A DNA stretch of 64,000 nt from Tetrapyrgos nigripes (GCA_013368315.1 JAACJM010000175.1:62001-126000), one strand, 5' to 3'. Positions 34,391 to 45,984 are shown, numbered from the stretch's first letter. Program-made: numbers and translations. Notes: generated by a model from the letters alone, not told the origin.

Positions 34391-34738
34391 ATGAAGTTCT
34401 CCATTGCAGCCGCACTTCTTTTTGCTCTCGTCGCCGGCCCTGCAAGTGCTGCCGTCGTGAGTTCTTATATTCTTTCTCCTACCGCGCATATTCGTGACTG
34501 AGTTTTCAGATCCAGAAACGTGATGATGTTGCCACTGTTGCTAGCCCAATCACTGAGCCTACGGTGGTCACTGCGACCAGGGTATTCCCTACTCTGATAG
34601 ATGAACCACCCTTTATGAAAACAGTTACTTCGGAGGTTGTCTGGACGTTAGTTGTTTTAGTCCTTTTTGCAAAATACCTTCTCCTTTCTGATTCTCGCTG
34701 GCACTTTTAGGCAATACCCAGTCACATACACCGCCTGA
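34391..34738 (+). CDS. Small secreted peptide A (76 aa), paralogue of the gene at 39763
   Basis: Three exons: 34391-34456, 34510-34646 and 34711-34738, joined by GT-AG introns (GTGAGT...TTTCAG and GTTAGT...TTTTAG). All phases fit and give 76 residues. Residues 1-20 are a clear signal peptide (MKFSIAAALLFALVAGPASA). A dibasic KR follows at about 25-26, a possible Kex2-type cleavage site. The core is ATRVFPTLIDEPPF, then TVTSEVVWTQYP and a six-residue tail. No cysteine in the mature part. Gene B (39763) has the same exon structure with an identical middle-exon length of 137 nt. The two bracket the laccase. I do not recognise the family. It could be a processed signal peptide or a laccase partner, but that is inference. 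Confidence 0.8.
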
Positions 34739-35794
34739 ATGCGTTGGGCACAGTCACAGTTCTTCCATTCCTGGCAGATAAGATGGGATCTAATCGAGTG
34801 GATAATGTTGTACTCATTTTGGGATGATTGATGATATTCGATTGTTTTGCACTATGGAGACCCATGCAACGCCTAAGCTTCTTCCTGCGAAAGCGGTCCA
34901 TCGGATACGATATCCAAGATCGTACTAGATGCCTGACCCTGCAGCCCGTTATCCACCAAGCAATCACCATCGAACTCTACTTTTACTGCCCGAATCCGAA
35001 TGTTTCACGAAGCGTCCAGCACCTCGTGCTAACAGTCCGGGTGACTGTGGCAGGTCTCATCAGATGGTGCTTTATGTATAGCAGTGCTGCGACTAGGGAA
35101 GGTGGAAGTCTACCCGCGCCGTCGATCTACCGAGCTCAACAAAAGTACTTGAAGATTTAGGGCTCGGGCGAAGGACACCCTTTATCATTCCTTTCAATAA
35201 TGAAAATGATTGAAAGAGAAATAGAGCGGTAGTAGTACGAAGATGTAAGAAGAAGTGAAAGTGAACACTCATACGTTGAACAGTCTCAACCAAGAACTCA
35301 ATCACGAAGCTCATTCCATTTGTAATAGGCGGTGGCTGCGGTAGGTACTCCAGATGTTACGAAGAGCTCTTAACGATAGATCGAACGGGCAAGAATGACT
35401 TCTACCCATCCCTTATCCAGCCCCATCCCCCGCCATGGAATCTCGCTCGCTTTGAACGGCGTTGACCTGCCAGCTTGGAATCGCACCAACGACTGTCCAC
35501 AGCCAATTTTTGCGTCCATCTGATGCATCTTCGAATTAGAAGCCTGGGACGTCGACAAGTATGCTGTAACATAAGTAGTAGCCTATGTCAGATACTTATT
35601 CTTGCTATCCTTCCAAGTTGAATACAAATACCGTTTGCAAATAACGATTGCATACAATATCTTAAATTATAAATAAGTACATGATTAGAGAGGTGATGAT
35701 TAGAGAAACGATATTTCAATCAAGATAGACAATTATTTTAAAGTCCTTATACAAGTCAACCAAAACCCTTTAAAAGAACCCTTGCATGTGCAGC
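34739..35794. other. Intergenic DNA between peptide A and the laccase 3' end
   Basis: Holds the 3' regions of two convergent genes. Short open frames at 34828-35160 (+) and 35370-35558 (-) have no recognisable motif. Nothing else seen. Confidence 0.45.
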
Positions 35795-37915
35795 TCAGTG
35801 ATCGCTCGCGGGGAGAGCATCATAGATTGGGCATAGTTGATCCCATTGATCTATGATTGACAAGTGAGTCCCTGGCAGGAGGTTGAACAACGATAATAGA
35901 GCTCACCAGTAGGATTGATAGAAGAAGTCCATTGTTCAGGGCCTTCAGCAAAGACGATGGCAAAGCCACTGAGTTCATAAGTCAGTACGTACTCTCCAAC
36001 TTCAATGTATGAAAACTCACGCCTCGAGATGCCAGTCAATGTGGCAGTGAAGGAACCAAGGACCAGCATTGTCTGTGGTGAATTTGATAGTGACGTTGTC
36101 TCCGGTGTTACCGATTGAAACGACGTCCCTTCGGGGAGGGTTGACGTAGTTGTAGGTGCTGCTTCCGGCGCTACGAACGACGTCGAACGTATGACCATGC
36201 ACTGGATCGAGTAATTAGCTTGATAGAGGTTAAAAACAAACAGAGAGAAAAACCGACAGTGGATCGGGTGTGGACCCCCTACCGCCCCTGCGGGCAAGCT
36301 TAATTCGACGGTAGAATTGAGAGGAAGGTTATATACCGAACCGGCGGGGAGGAGGTCGTTAGCAGATTGAGCGCCAGAGAGGATTTGGAGGAGGACGGGA
36401 ACCGTGGGAGGAATAAATGTTGCGCCATTAACAGCAAACTGTCCGGCCTGTCGTAGGATGGAGATTATGAGTCAAGTTTCCAGAAAACAAACAACGGTAC
36501 TGACAAAGGTAACAGCCAGGTTGATAGCAACATCAACTCCTCCAACTTGCGGTTGTCCGGGTGCTCCGGGGTTCTCAAGTGGCACGAGATCCGCTTCGAC
36601 CAAAGGATTCGTTGCTGTCTCTAATGGAGTATCAGGTTCGACGGTTGCATCAGCTTGTGCATAACGAAGGATCGCAGAATTGATTCCTCCAGCGAAACCT
36701 TGAGTTCCAATGCTGGGGTTTGCACGGATCCAATAGTTTCCAATATCCTGATCAGCGTCGAGCTGTGTAGACGATATATCAGCCTCTTTTAAAGAGAGAG
36801 ATGCGGAATGATAGGTACTTACGATGAAAGAATACCTCTGTCCAGCAAAAATCTGGATTTGATCAACATCTTCGAGCTTCTGATGGTTGACACCGTCGAC
36901 TTCGATAATAGTCATAGTGTGTTGGTCAATCGAGAAAGTGTAGTTGGGGTCGCAAGCCATGTTGATGAGACGCATTCTGTACCTCTTTCCTTTCGTAACA
37001 GTGATGACGGCCAGTTCTGTTGCATTTCCACCGTTGAAACGACCCAGACCGTTGATAAGAGTAGCGTCCGGAGCTCTGAATGGGCGGAAAACCGTCAGGT
37101 GCTATACAGAAAAGTGGAACATGAACATACGGGAAGGTCAAGGTCTCGGCTTTGGCGTGGTACCAATCTGAGAGGCTGATGATGGTGCTCTCTACAACAC
37201 ATAAGGAAAAGGTATAAGAAAATGTTAATGCCTTGGAATTTAGCTCTACTAACCGTCGTCAACATCGTAAAGATCAGCATACGGATCATTAGGGTCATAA
37301 ATGACTATGGCGCCTCGGAGACCGTCGCAGTATTGAGTCGACAAGTGGGAATGATACCAGAAGGTTCCAGCTTGGTTGGTAGCAGTGAAATCGTACAAGA
37401 AAGAATTTCCAGGAGCGACGGGGCATTGGTTGATGAAGGCACCCCTGCAAGAGAGAGTTAATAGGAGCTATGGGACAGGCAGAAACAAAAGTAGACAGAC
37501 CCGTCAGACCAATTCGTACCATCATTTTGCAAGAGACCGTGCCAATGCTGAAAGATACAAGAAGAAGTCAGTTGACCCGAGTTCAGAAAAGCCATCGCGC
37601 AGACTTACGATGGAGGTACTCTTAAGCATAGTATCATCATCCAATTGGTTGATGACGTTAATTTGGAAGCGGTCGTTCTAACAATTCGATTTCAATATCC
37701 CTCGTGTCAAAGGGAAGAAGAAAGCTCACCTTGTTGCCGCGAACGGTGGGCCCGATTACAGTGTTGCCAGCAAGAACAGCTGTGCGACTGAATCCATCAG
37801 GAGAGACCGTCTGAGCAGAGATAATAAGATCGGCCACTGGACCGATCAGCTCAGCGAAGGAAGAGCGACATGTAAGCGCGAGAAGAAGGAAGGTACTGAA
37901 GGAGCGAAGAGACAT
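35795..37915 (-). CDS. Laccase (multicopper phenol oxidase), secreted
   Basis: It oxidises phenols and reduces oxygen to water outside the cell. Eleven exons fit in phase: 37915-37730, 37677-37609, 37547-37501, 37444-37254, 37191-37131, 37075-36823, 36762-36505, 36447-36258, 36201-36021, 35968-35907 and 35850-35795. They total 1554 nt, 517 aa, the usual fungal laccase length. Signal peptide [21 protein letters not shown]. All four copper signatures are present: HWHGL opening exon 3; [19 protein letters not shown] in exon 4; HPIHLHGH spanning the intron 36202-36257; and [12 protein letters not shown] spanning 35969-36020. Ten residues after the type-1 copper cysteine is Phe (codon 35964-35962), typical of class 3, often high-redox, laccases. 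The C-terminus is short (DALPASDH). Intact. Flanked by two peptide genes on the opposite strand. Confidence 0.96.
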
Positions 37916-37990
37916 TTTCCTTCGCTGACTGGGAAGAGAACCAAAGAAAGATGACCAGCGAGCTTTGGATGATTTTTGAAACATCCAGAC

Positions 37991-37996
37991 TTTATA
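37991..37996 (-). promoter_or_regulatory. TATA box of the laccase gene
   Basis: TATAAA on the minus strand, 76 bases upstream of the laccase ATG at 37915. Confidence 0.6.
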
Positions 37997-37999
37997 CCT

Positions 38000-39630
38000 G
38001 CTGCCTGAAGGGCTTCAACCTCAAGTACATTATTCTGAAGTACGCCCTGACGTCCGACGTTCGCATCTTTCAAGCTCACAGGAGGTAGAGAGTCGAGACA
38101 GTGGGTCGGCGTTTCGTGGCCTATGTCACTACTATTCAAGGTACAGCAAACTTGACCAGATCAGAATTAAATGACGCTAATACATTATGTAGAGGTCTTA
38201 CTAATGGTTTCTTGTGTTCTTTCTTTTCCCACCTGGTCAAGGCTGAGGACTGAGATGATGCGAAGTTTGTCGGGGCCCGAATACCCAGGGCAGGACAATA
38301 AGCTTAAGACGCCGTGGTTCCTGAGGATGCTAAGAGATACTAGGCAGATGCTACGTGAGAAGAAGTAGCAAGTGCGACGTGGGAATCCAATGCATTCCCG
38401 ACGTTCGCAAGAGTCGGGGAACTCTCCAAAAACTCGCCATCTGTCAACTCCTCTCGTCAACCTCTTGCCATCATTTGTAACTTCTTCAAGCTGGTCTAGA
38501 TCTCATTTCACATTTCAATATCCAGTTTGATATGCAGAAGAAGGTTCAGCACATCCTCTTGTCTGAAACTTCTTGTCTGAAACTCCATACTTGGCTCTGA
38601 TTTTTACCACTCTGGTTCGAATTTGCTGATCATGAAGGAGTACTTAGTGCCACAATTTTTGGGGTCGCTTCCTCGGAATTGTCTTCGCTTAAGCATCAGG
38701 ATAACATACTGTTCACGGACACGGTATACCTTGCACTCGCAGCTGTTGCTTTGAACATTATGAATTACTCCCTGCCAAAATGACTCAAACCTATGACGCA
38801 AACCTGCGGTTAAACCAGTGAGAGTTCTCTTGGATGACAAAGGAAATGCAGACCCCATTACATAGTACTTCTGCCCAGACTTCAACTTCAAGGACAGAGG
38901 CCTAGGTTTCCGGACAGGGTCCTTGAGCACGGAGCGGCATGTAATCACCGATCCTCCCCATAGAGCCCCTGCAGGTTCAGGAAACTATATAAGTCAGATT
39001 GATTACTATCCTTATTACCCTGTCCTGTATGAGGCATTTGTTATGCATGGCTGTGCGGGTTAGTTCAAGATTAACCCAGTGCTCTATACTCTGGTGCTGA
39101 TATGCGTTGATGAAACCGACCGACAATCGCATAAGCTGGGCTGAAATTCTTGAGTCTAGGACCGTCTTCGACATAGCGTGGAATCTGCGAAAAATCCTCA
39201 TGAAATTCAGAATTACTTATGTCCGAATTTACTTACGTCGTCGCATATGTACGAGGCATTTTATCCTATTTATCCGGCTCCAGGTTGAATCACCATTGGC
39301 GGTACTTGGCGTAATCCGAAATAGTCAAAATTAGACTTGCTTAGTTGAGTGTCTGAAACGGGCACGGGCAGGGAATGAAGGACTCATGAGAACGAGGATG
39401 AGAAAGACAAAGGCGGCCGACTTCAATTAATACGGTGCCTCCAGACGCTTGGTCAGTAAGTACCTGATTGAAGTACACCAAGAATTATCCAAGAATGTAA
39501 CTTTGGGTCCATCACCCAATGTATTCTCTACAGGGAGGTCTAACAGTATTTTTTACTCGCGATGAACGGAGGCGCAGTGGTCAAGTCTTGGAAAAACCAG
39601 CCGGGGTCCGAGTGGAGAAGTTCCTAGACT
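38000..39630. other. Intergenic DNA between laccase and peptide B
   Basis: Shared upstream region of the divergent laccase (-) and peptide B (+). An open frame at 38604-38948 (-), 114 residues, basic, with one Cys pair, has no recognisable domain and no clear introns; I leave it uncalled. No repeats noticed. Confidence 0.45.
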
Positions 39631-39638
39631 TCGTATTC

Positions 39639-39645
39639 TTATAAG
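39639..39645 (+). promoter_or_regulatory. Possible TATA box of secreted-peptide gene B
   Basis: TTATAAG, about 118 bases before the ATG at 39763. Its spacing is longer than for peptide A. Confidence 0.4.
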
Positions 39646-39762
39646 CCTGACTTATATTGACCCGACTGTAAGGTCAATCCAGTCCCCATTTCCCGTTTCC
39701 CTTGTCGAGAGCCTCACTCACTCACTGCGAGTTTATTCTCAACCCATTATCATCCACGTACC

Positions 39763-40136
39763 ATGAAGTCGTCACTTGCGCTTTTAACCCTCGCATCGGC
39801 TTTCGCCTTCATCGCCGCCAATGCAGTCGCTGTGAGTAGTATTAGTGACGCAGCGGCATCCGAATCGCTCCATCTCCCTGCTTGAATACTTATTTATCAT
39901 TCAATAGGTGAACAAACGAGCAGACGATGATCTGACTTCAACTGCCCTAGACGAGCCCAAAGTTCTCATTGCTACGAAGGTGTTCCCCACCTTGGTCGAC
40001 GAGGAACCTTTCCTGGCGACGGTTACTCAAGAGACTACTTGGACGTCAGTATCGATCGGACTTGCTCTTGATGATAATGAGTACTGACATTGAGTAAAAT
40101 TTCAGGCAATACCCTGCTACTACCAGCTCTGCTTGA
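39763..40136 (+). CDS. Small secreted peptide B (78 aa), paralogue of the gene at 34391
   Basis: Exons 39763-39831, 39908-40044 and 40106-40136 (237 nt) with GT-AG introns (GTGAGT...AATAG and GTCAGT...TTTCAG); both introns interrupt at the same codon positions as in peptide A. Signal peptide MKSSLALLTLASAFAFIAANA; KR at about residues 26-27. Conserved core IATKVFPTLVDEEPF, TVTQETTWTQYP, then a short Ala/Thr/Ser tail. About half of the mature residues match A, with conserved F-P-T-L-x-D-E, P-F, T-V-T-x-E and W-T-Q-Y-P. Too short and intron-split to appear as a long open frame. Transcribed away from the laccase, whose promoter lies to its left. Function unknown. Confidence 0.8.
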
Positions 40137-40592
40137 GTCTCATACTAAAGATGCAGCTTGCACACATCCCGGGAGGAAGAATTCAACTTTCATGGTCGGC
40201 CGTTGAATACAAGTTCATAAATAATAGTCTGTCTTGATACAGCACGTCTTCGAGAATCGTGAATAATATTATAGTGTATACTTAAACTTGCACTTTACGT
40301 GGTCTCGACGTCTTCCAATGAAATGCAATGGTCAGGGAGTTACCAAATAAGGCAAACGCGATGCAGCGCATATTTTGAACTCCGAAAAGGGAAGCTGGAC
40401 GCGTTATTTTTGCTTCTTGAGCACGTACCATCACCATCTTCTTCTCCTCGAGCTCGTCTCTTTTGCTTTATACAGTGATGGTCGCCAGTGATCGACTGCT
40501 GTGTAGCATACCCGGAATGAGCTCCCGCCGAGGTCGTACACCTGGCACGGACGTCGACGTCAACAACGACTCCAAAGAGGACAAGCCTCAGC

Positions 40593-40950
40593 AATAGTAC
40601 AACTCATTTTTCCCTTCTCTTCCTTCAACCAAATCCTGATTTTGAGATTTCTTTGGCGTTGTACAGGAGAGTTCGGGGCTCAAGATCTCTGTCTCTGTCT
40701 CTGTCTTTGCTTCTGTCTCTGTCTCTCTCCCTACCCTTATCCCTATCTCTATAACACTCCCTGCTTCGGTCTCTGTCTCTGCCGCTGTGTCGGTCATCCT
40801 TGTCCTTGCCATGTCTGTCAGCCCTATCGCGTCTTTCGTGTCGGTATCGGCCAGCATTATAACCAGGTGAGCGAGATTTGCTTCTGCTTCAACTTGGGGA
40901 GTAGTAGCGAGCGCTTCTTTTTGATCTGTTTTTTAAAACAAGTTGATTGA
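40593..40950 (-). pseudogene. RS/RD-repeat domain remnant of a splicing-type protein
   Basis: One minus-strand frame reads a run of SRSKSRSPGY, then RRDRADRHGK, GRDRDRSREC, RDRDKGRERD and SKDRDRDRDL, ending SKSGFG and a stop near 40634. RS/RD-rich C-termini of this kind belong to SR-type splicing factors and cyclin L-like proteins. Upstream, RSKRSARYYSPS is followed by an in-frame TGA (near 40897), then SRSK, where arginine would fit (CGA to TGA). I find no RNA-binding or other domain upstream, so this is likely a broken 3' end. The repeated GACAGA/CTGTCT codons also look like a microsatellite, and expansion could have produced the run. Confidence 0.45.
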
Positions 40951-41349
40951 CTCTTTAGTGAAATTTCTACTTCTTTTCTCATCAACCTGATGATGATGCA
41001 GTATTTCGACGAGCTGTCTGGGGATAAAGCGAGGAGGTAAGTCGACATCGACTGCGACTCCAGAAGCTTCGATGAAGCCTCGTGTTGATAGGATGACTCG
41101 GACTCAAGGGCCAGGGGGCCAGTTGACGTCGACGATAGAACACGTACGGTAACGAGAACCAGAATTCTTGATAGAGAAACGAGGAAGAAGCTTGGTACTC
41201 ATCGAAGGTGATTCAATTATGACTAGTGCGTACTATTCTGCTCGAGCATTACTAGCTACTTAATTTCTTCGGTACTGGACTGACCCTTGACGAGCATGAG
41301 GACCTTGAAGTTGAGCATTTGGATCCAGAACAACAAGGTGCGTTAAATC

Positions 41350-42120
41350 ACCCACCACCGCCTCATGACCATTGATTAATCCGACCTAGTTTTACCAGGG
41401 CTCATTGCCGTCAACAACCACACCGCTTCCAAGACTGACCTTCTGATATACAATCAGTCTGACCTCCAAAATTCCGCTGGGACCTCGCCTTCATCAACCT
41501 TGACCCTTTCAGGCTCTCAAACCCCAGCCAGGACTCCCAGCCCACGAAAATCATCGAAAGGTTTTTTGTTTTATATCACCCGCGCGCTGTTGTTATTCAA
41601 CTCGAGAGAGGGTATTCAGCTATCCGTCTTTGGCACTCTGCGTGCGCATAGTATTTGTTGTATTGCATGCCAATGCTACTTCTCCCCCGATGGCTATTCT
41701 CAACATCTTAGCTCTGAGTCGAAGTGTCAGGGCACCCCGGCTCTCGAGACTGGTGAGCCTCTTCATGATTGCTATGCTGATATGATTCTGATAAACAGTC
41801 TATTAGTTCCCAGCCTCACAGCCGTCATCAACAGTCTTCCCTACATTTCCGGCCTCGAGTACTACAACAGCTGGGATGTTTATCCAGAATGGCCTGTCCT
41901 GAGCTACTCACGATGTGGGGGTCCACATATCTACCGGCTTTCGTCATTACCCCGGATGCGGCGCTTGTAGGTCGTACGACGGGCATCATGCTTACATGGA
42001 CGCAAAAGGATTGTGTGGTGATCTCGGAGATGAGGAGATGGAGATTTTGCCGGTGTGCAAAATTTTTTCCAGACAACGGTAAATTGACGGTAAAGATCGA
42101 GTAAAGATTTCCGAAAGTTC
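41350..42120 (+). pseudogene. Possible decayed gene with a C2H2-like cluster
   Basis: An open stretch gives STLTLSGSQTPARTPSPRKS, then IQLSVFGTLRAHSICCIACQC with YFSPDGYSQHL and SKC (C-x2-C-x12-H-type spacing). With an intron 41753-41806 it continues VPSLTAVINSLPYISGLEYY, NSWDVYPEWP, and later TPDAALVGRTTGIMLTW. Sequence quality looks coding, but I cannot define a start, an end or a family. The surrounding DNA (40951-41350) holds nothing recognisable. Confidence 0.3.
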
Positions 42121-42320
42121 AACTCATTTGACATTTTTTTCACTTCACGAATAGTATGTCCGCTACAAAGGCGGCTGTGATTAATAGACAGCCTAACGTT
42201 TGCCAGACGTGAATAGGAGAGGCAAAGCGTGCGAAATCGATGCCGCACTACGTCACATGGCGGCAGTGCTCTGGCGATGCTCTCTTTCCGCTATCACTCC
42301 TTGAGTCTTTCAACCGGGCC

Positions 42321-45300
42321 ATGGAGAACGCACAGGCAGGGAGTCGCAAAAAGCGAAGGACTCCGAATGCTTGCGATGAATGTCGACGTAAAAAAGGTTT
42401 GATTGACTTCACCCTCGTTCAGAGTAGTACTTACATCACTAATACTTCCTTGGATGACTCACAATCGGTACAGTACGATGTGAGTATCAAACAAGCTCGA
42501 TCAGCATCTTTAGGAACGTGGGTCTTGACCTGTTGTCAGGCGATAGTGCGAGTATGCCAGGCGGCGTATGCTCCAATTGTATCAGTTTGAAAGTGACGTG
42601 CACTCATTTGTTCGAAAAAAAGGTAGGCTTATTCAAGGTTTCTTCCACACTGGGAATGTATAATTAACACACGTCGCATCGCATATGTAGAAACGGGGAC
42701 CGAAGACAAAGTGAATCCTCCCTCTATTCCTTTGTCGTTTCGTGGCTTATGCACGTAATTCTACTTAGGACTCAGGCAAATTTCACAGCAGTCAAAGCCA
42801 TTATTTCGTCTATTCTTTCCGATGACCCGAACACTTTCATCATCCCGGAGCAGGAAGACTCTGTTCGTGAAATCCTGGTAGAAATCGCGTCGTATGTGCG
42901 CCATCTGGAGAAAGAACTCGACCATGCACGTCGGCAAAAGAGCTTGATCCAAAACCAATCTCACACGGTCGAGGGCGATTCTCCGTCTACTGAAGACGAC
43001 GATTCAAACTATAGCGAAGGGGAACTCTTGAGTCAAGAAATAGCCAAAGTGCGTCTCAGCCGGATAGAGAATCGCCATTACGGCAAGTCAAGCAACGTAT
43101 TTTTGGTCGCTAGTGCTCTCGAATTCTTGAAGCACCGCCCTGCTTTCGACAAAAGGTCCGAGTATTGGGTGTTATCGCCGGTGAGTCTAATACTACTTCT
43201 GTATGACTTAATCGGTTGGACGCTCATTGTTGGAATCAAGTATGAAAGAACACGCATCGAGGAAGAGCCTATGCTCCAATTTCCAGATAATGACCATCTA
43301 AAATCGCTTTTGGAAGCATACTTTGCCTTTCATCATCCTTATCAGCCACTTTTACATCAAGCAAGCTTTGAACGGTCTGTTGCAGAAGGACTTCACCTTC
43401 GGGATCACCAATTTGGGGCGTTGCTATTAGCTGTATGCTCCGTGGCCTCAAAGTATTCAGAAGATCCCAGAAATCTACCAAAAGGCTCTTCTGCGGTTCT
43501 GGCTTTAGGATGGAGATGGTTCCAACAGCTGAAGCTGACAAGATCCATGTTTTCAGAGCCTGCGTCGTTATACGAGATACAGACGTATTGTGTACGTATC
43601 ATGTCTTCCATTGAATGAACATGTCACTAACAAGGACCACTCTATCAAAGCTACAGATTCATTTCCTGCAAACTAGCTGTCAGAACGAAGCTGCTTGGGT
43701 ATTGGCTGGGTTATGCATCCGCTTTGCTCACGAGCGCGGTCTTCACAGACGTCGAGATCCATCAGAAAAGCCTACGCTGGAGAGAGAACTCTGGAAACGT
43801 GCATTCTGGTTCTTGGTGTGCGTCGACACAATACTGGGTGCTTATCTAGGTCGCCCAAGTGCTACTTCCAAGGACGAGTGAGTCGTGGCTGAATTAGCAG
43901 ATAAGGGAACTAACGATAATCCTCTTGACTAGCTACGACCTGGAACCTCTCATTGAATTTGACGACACTACATGGGACAGCCCCTTTATCGATGTATCCG
44001 CACTTGCACCTTCCAAAACGTCGAGTTCAGCCTATTGGAACTGTCTCGTTCAGCTAATAGAGATTCTAAGCTTCACCCAGCGTACACTAGTAATTATCCG
44101 TTTGATTTTCGTTCCTGAGACAAATTTATGGTTTACATTCACTGCAGTACTCGATTCGTAAGTCGGAGCTGGTTGAAACAATGGGAATCTCCGATACACA
44201 ATGGACCGAGAATGCAGCCACACAGATCGACTCGGCTCTCAATAATTGGGAGGATACGTTACCGAGTCATTGTTTGTCCTTCCTTTTCTCTGTCATGATC
44301 GCATAACTTAACGTCCTCTTCTTTTAGTTAAATGGTCACCTCACGGCCCAAATAATATCCACTTTGTCCAATCCGCTATTCTTCACGCTGTATACTATTG
44401 GATACAGCTACATGCGCATAGATCCTTTATCCCAATGCTAAAGCGAGGAGGACCAGTGTCAATAAAGTTTCCTTCAGTGGCCATATGCATGAATGCTGGT
44501 CGTTCATGTGTAAACATTGTTGATGCCCTCTTCAAGAGGCATCGTTACGTTACGTATCCACTTCCAGTTAAGTGTACCACTGTTAAAGTTGTTGAAGTTG
44601 TTCTGACCGTCATATATCCATGCAGTCAGTTCTGTTCAATGCCTCCGTCATCATTTTGATATGTCTGTTCAGGGCCGAAGAGTTGCAATTGCAGCTTAAC
44701 CGGCAGAAGGAGATGTTGAATGTCTACAAGTGTCTTGAAATCCTACGGGAATGGGAGAAAAGGTGTGTATTTGCGTAGATTCTTATTGTCTCTGAGCTCC
44801 AAGCGGAAATTTTTCAGAATCAAAACCGCAGGACGTTTCAGGTATCTATCCATTCATTTCACTCACTCTCTGTGCGAGATTTTTTACCTTGTTGTGCACT
44901 TACTAGCGACATTATTCAAGCAATCGTATCTAGCGGAGGCCTGCAGCTTCCGTTCCAAGAAGATCCGCGGGAGACTATGAAACGAAGGCGGGAGACCGAA
45001 GTGGAGGTATTCTTCGACGTTAACGCTGCTGGACAAAATCCAGATCCCCAATTACCTCTATCTGCCTCGGATCGGACACAGATGAATATTGCTACTTTCC
45101 CTGACGAAATTGACAATGCTCATGAGGGTCCGACTTATGTCCATGGTCAAGGTAACTTTCTTGACATCCTTGACCCGGTACACGGATTGCAGTCTGTTAC
45201 GTATGACAGAGCAAGTAGGTTTCTTGTTTCTTTACTCAATGTTTAGTGCTATTTTGTTCTGACTGATTTTGCTGTAGATCCACTGGAATCGAACCCATCT

Positions 45301-45510
45301 TTCGGCTCGTCGATACCATACAATCCTCTTCCGACTAGTGTAGATTCGACGAGGTAAGCTGGGATCCTTTCGTCTCGACAGTGATAGATGTGCATTCTAA
45401 GACTGTCCACCATTCCTCCGTTAATTAGCAACGAAATTTATCAGGAAGACTGGGATGCATTTATGGCTAATGTTGACCAGTTCCTTGGATATGGGAATTT
45501 TACTTTCTAA
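42321..45510 (+). CDS. Zn2Cys6 fungal-specific transcription factor
   Basis: A binuclear zinc cluster regulator binding CGG-type DNA sites in the nucleus. ATG 42321 (MENAQAGSRKKRRTPNACDEC). The zinc cluster C-DE-C-RRKKVR-C-x9-C-SN-C-ISLKVT-C is assembled from three exons: 42321-42396, a 6-nt micro-exon TACGAT (42474-42479), and 42540-42622. The next exons, 42691-42710 (KRGPKTK) and 42769-43180 (coiled-coil-like YVRHLEKELDHARR), lead to the Fungal_trans domain. That domain runs over 43241-43591, 43651-43877, 43933 to about 44091, and onward: FHHPYQPLLHQASFE, NEAAWVLAGLCIRFAHERGLH, RAFWFLVCVDTILGAYLGRP. The gene ends DQFLGYGNFTF at TAA 45508. Downstream exon limits (44150-45430) are approximate. 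The target is not evident; the neighbouring laccase is a candidate only by position. Confidence 0.87.
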
Positions 45511-45654
45511 GGACAATGATCGAGTCGTATCGGTTTTCTTCTTTCTTTCTTTCTTTCTGGCTTTGCTTTCTCTTTCGATTGAACGATTGTCGAGATAAAT
45601 AGGACATTCTTAATAGCTGTTTCACTGTCAAATTGACCCCCATAAGATATCCTC

Positions 45655-45899
45655 ATGACCACGCTGGCGTTTCATCAGGCCTCATCAGCCGAGCTCTTAG
45701 TACAGAATATTGAGCGTCTCCACTTCATCCCCACATATCTGGGTCATCGACAGCACAGTTTCGTGCGACCTTGGTTAGATGGTTTTGGAACCTGTTTACA
45801 GCAAATGACGCCACTGGAGAAGAAAGACTTTCTTGTTCAATGGACTAGATTTATGGACAGCATCATGTCTGAGCTGCAGAGCGCTTTCGACTTTCTAGT
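45655..45899 (+). pseudogene. 5' gene fragment cut off by the repeated segment
   Basis: ATG 45655 opens a good frame: MTTLAFHQASSAELLVQNIE, FIPTYLGHRQHSFVRPWLDG, QQMTPLEKKDFLVQWTRFMD, ending ...SAFDFL at a canonical donor GTAAGT (45898). The next acceptor (TTTAG, about 45948) leads within 30 bases into the segment shared with 8914. No further coding matches. It looks like the first exon of an unrecognised gene whose remainder was replaced. It could instead be a short functional protein. Confidence 0.4.
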
Positions 45900-45984
45900 A
45901 AGTCATCTAGTGCGCTTTGCCTGTCAGTCCTTATTTAACCTTTCTTTAGGGTGGTCGGTCATATTTCCATATGTCATGCAACTG

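Noticed and set aside
34828..35160. 110-aa plus frame downstream of peptide A as a gene
   Set aside because: No domain, no intron signals, overlaps convergent 3' regions; cannot be supported.
40642..40950. Plus-strand CLCLCLCF frame as a secreted protein
   Set aside because: Antisense of the RS/RD repeat; product of the CTCTGT simple repeat.
45250..45300. tRNA-like GGAATCGAACCC box
   Set aside because: Lies in an exon of the Zn2Cys6 gene; no matching A box or cloverleaf nearby.
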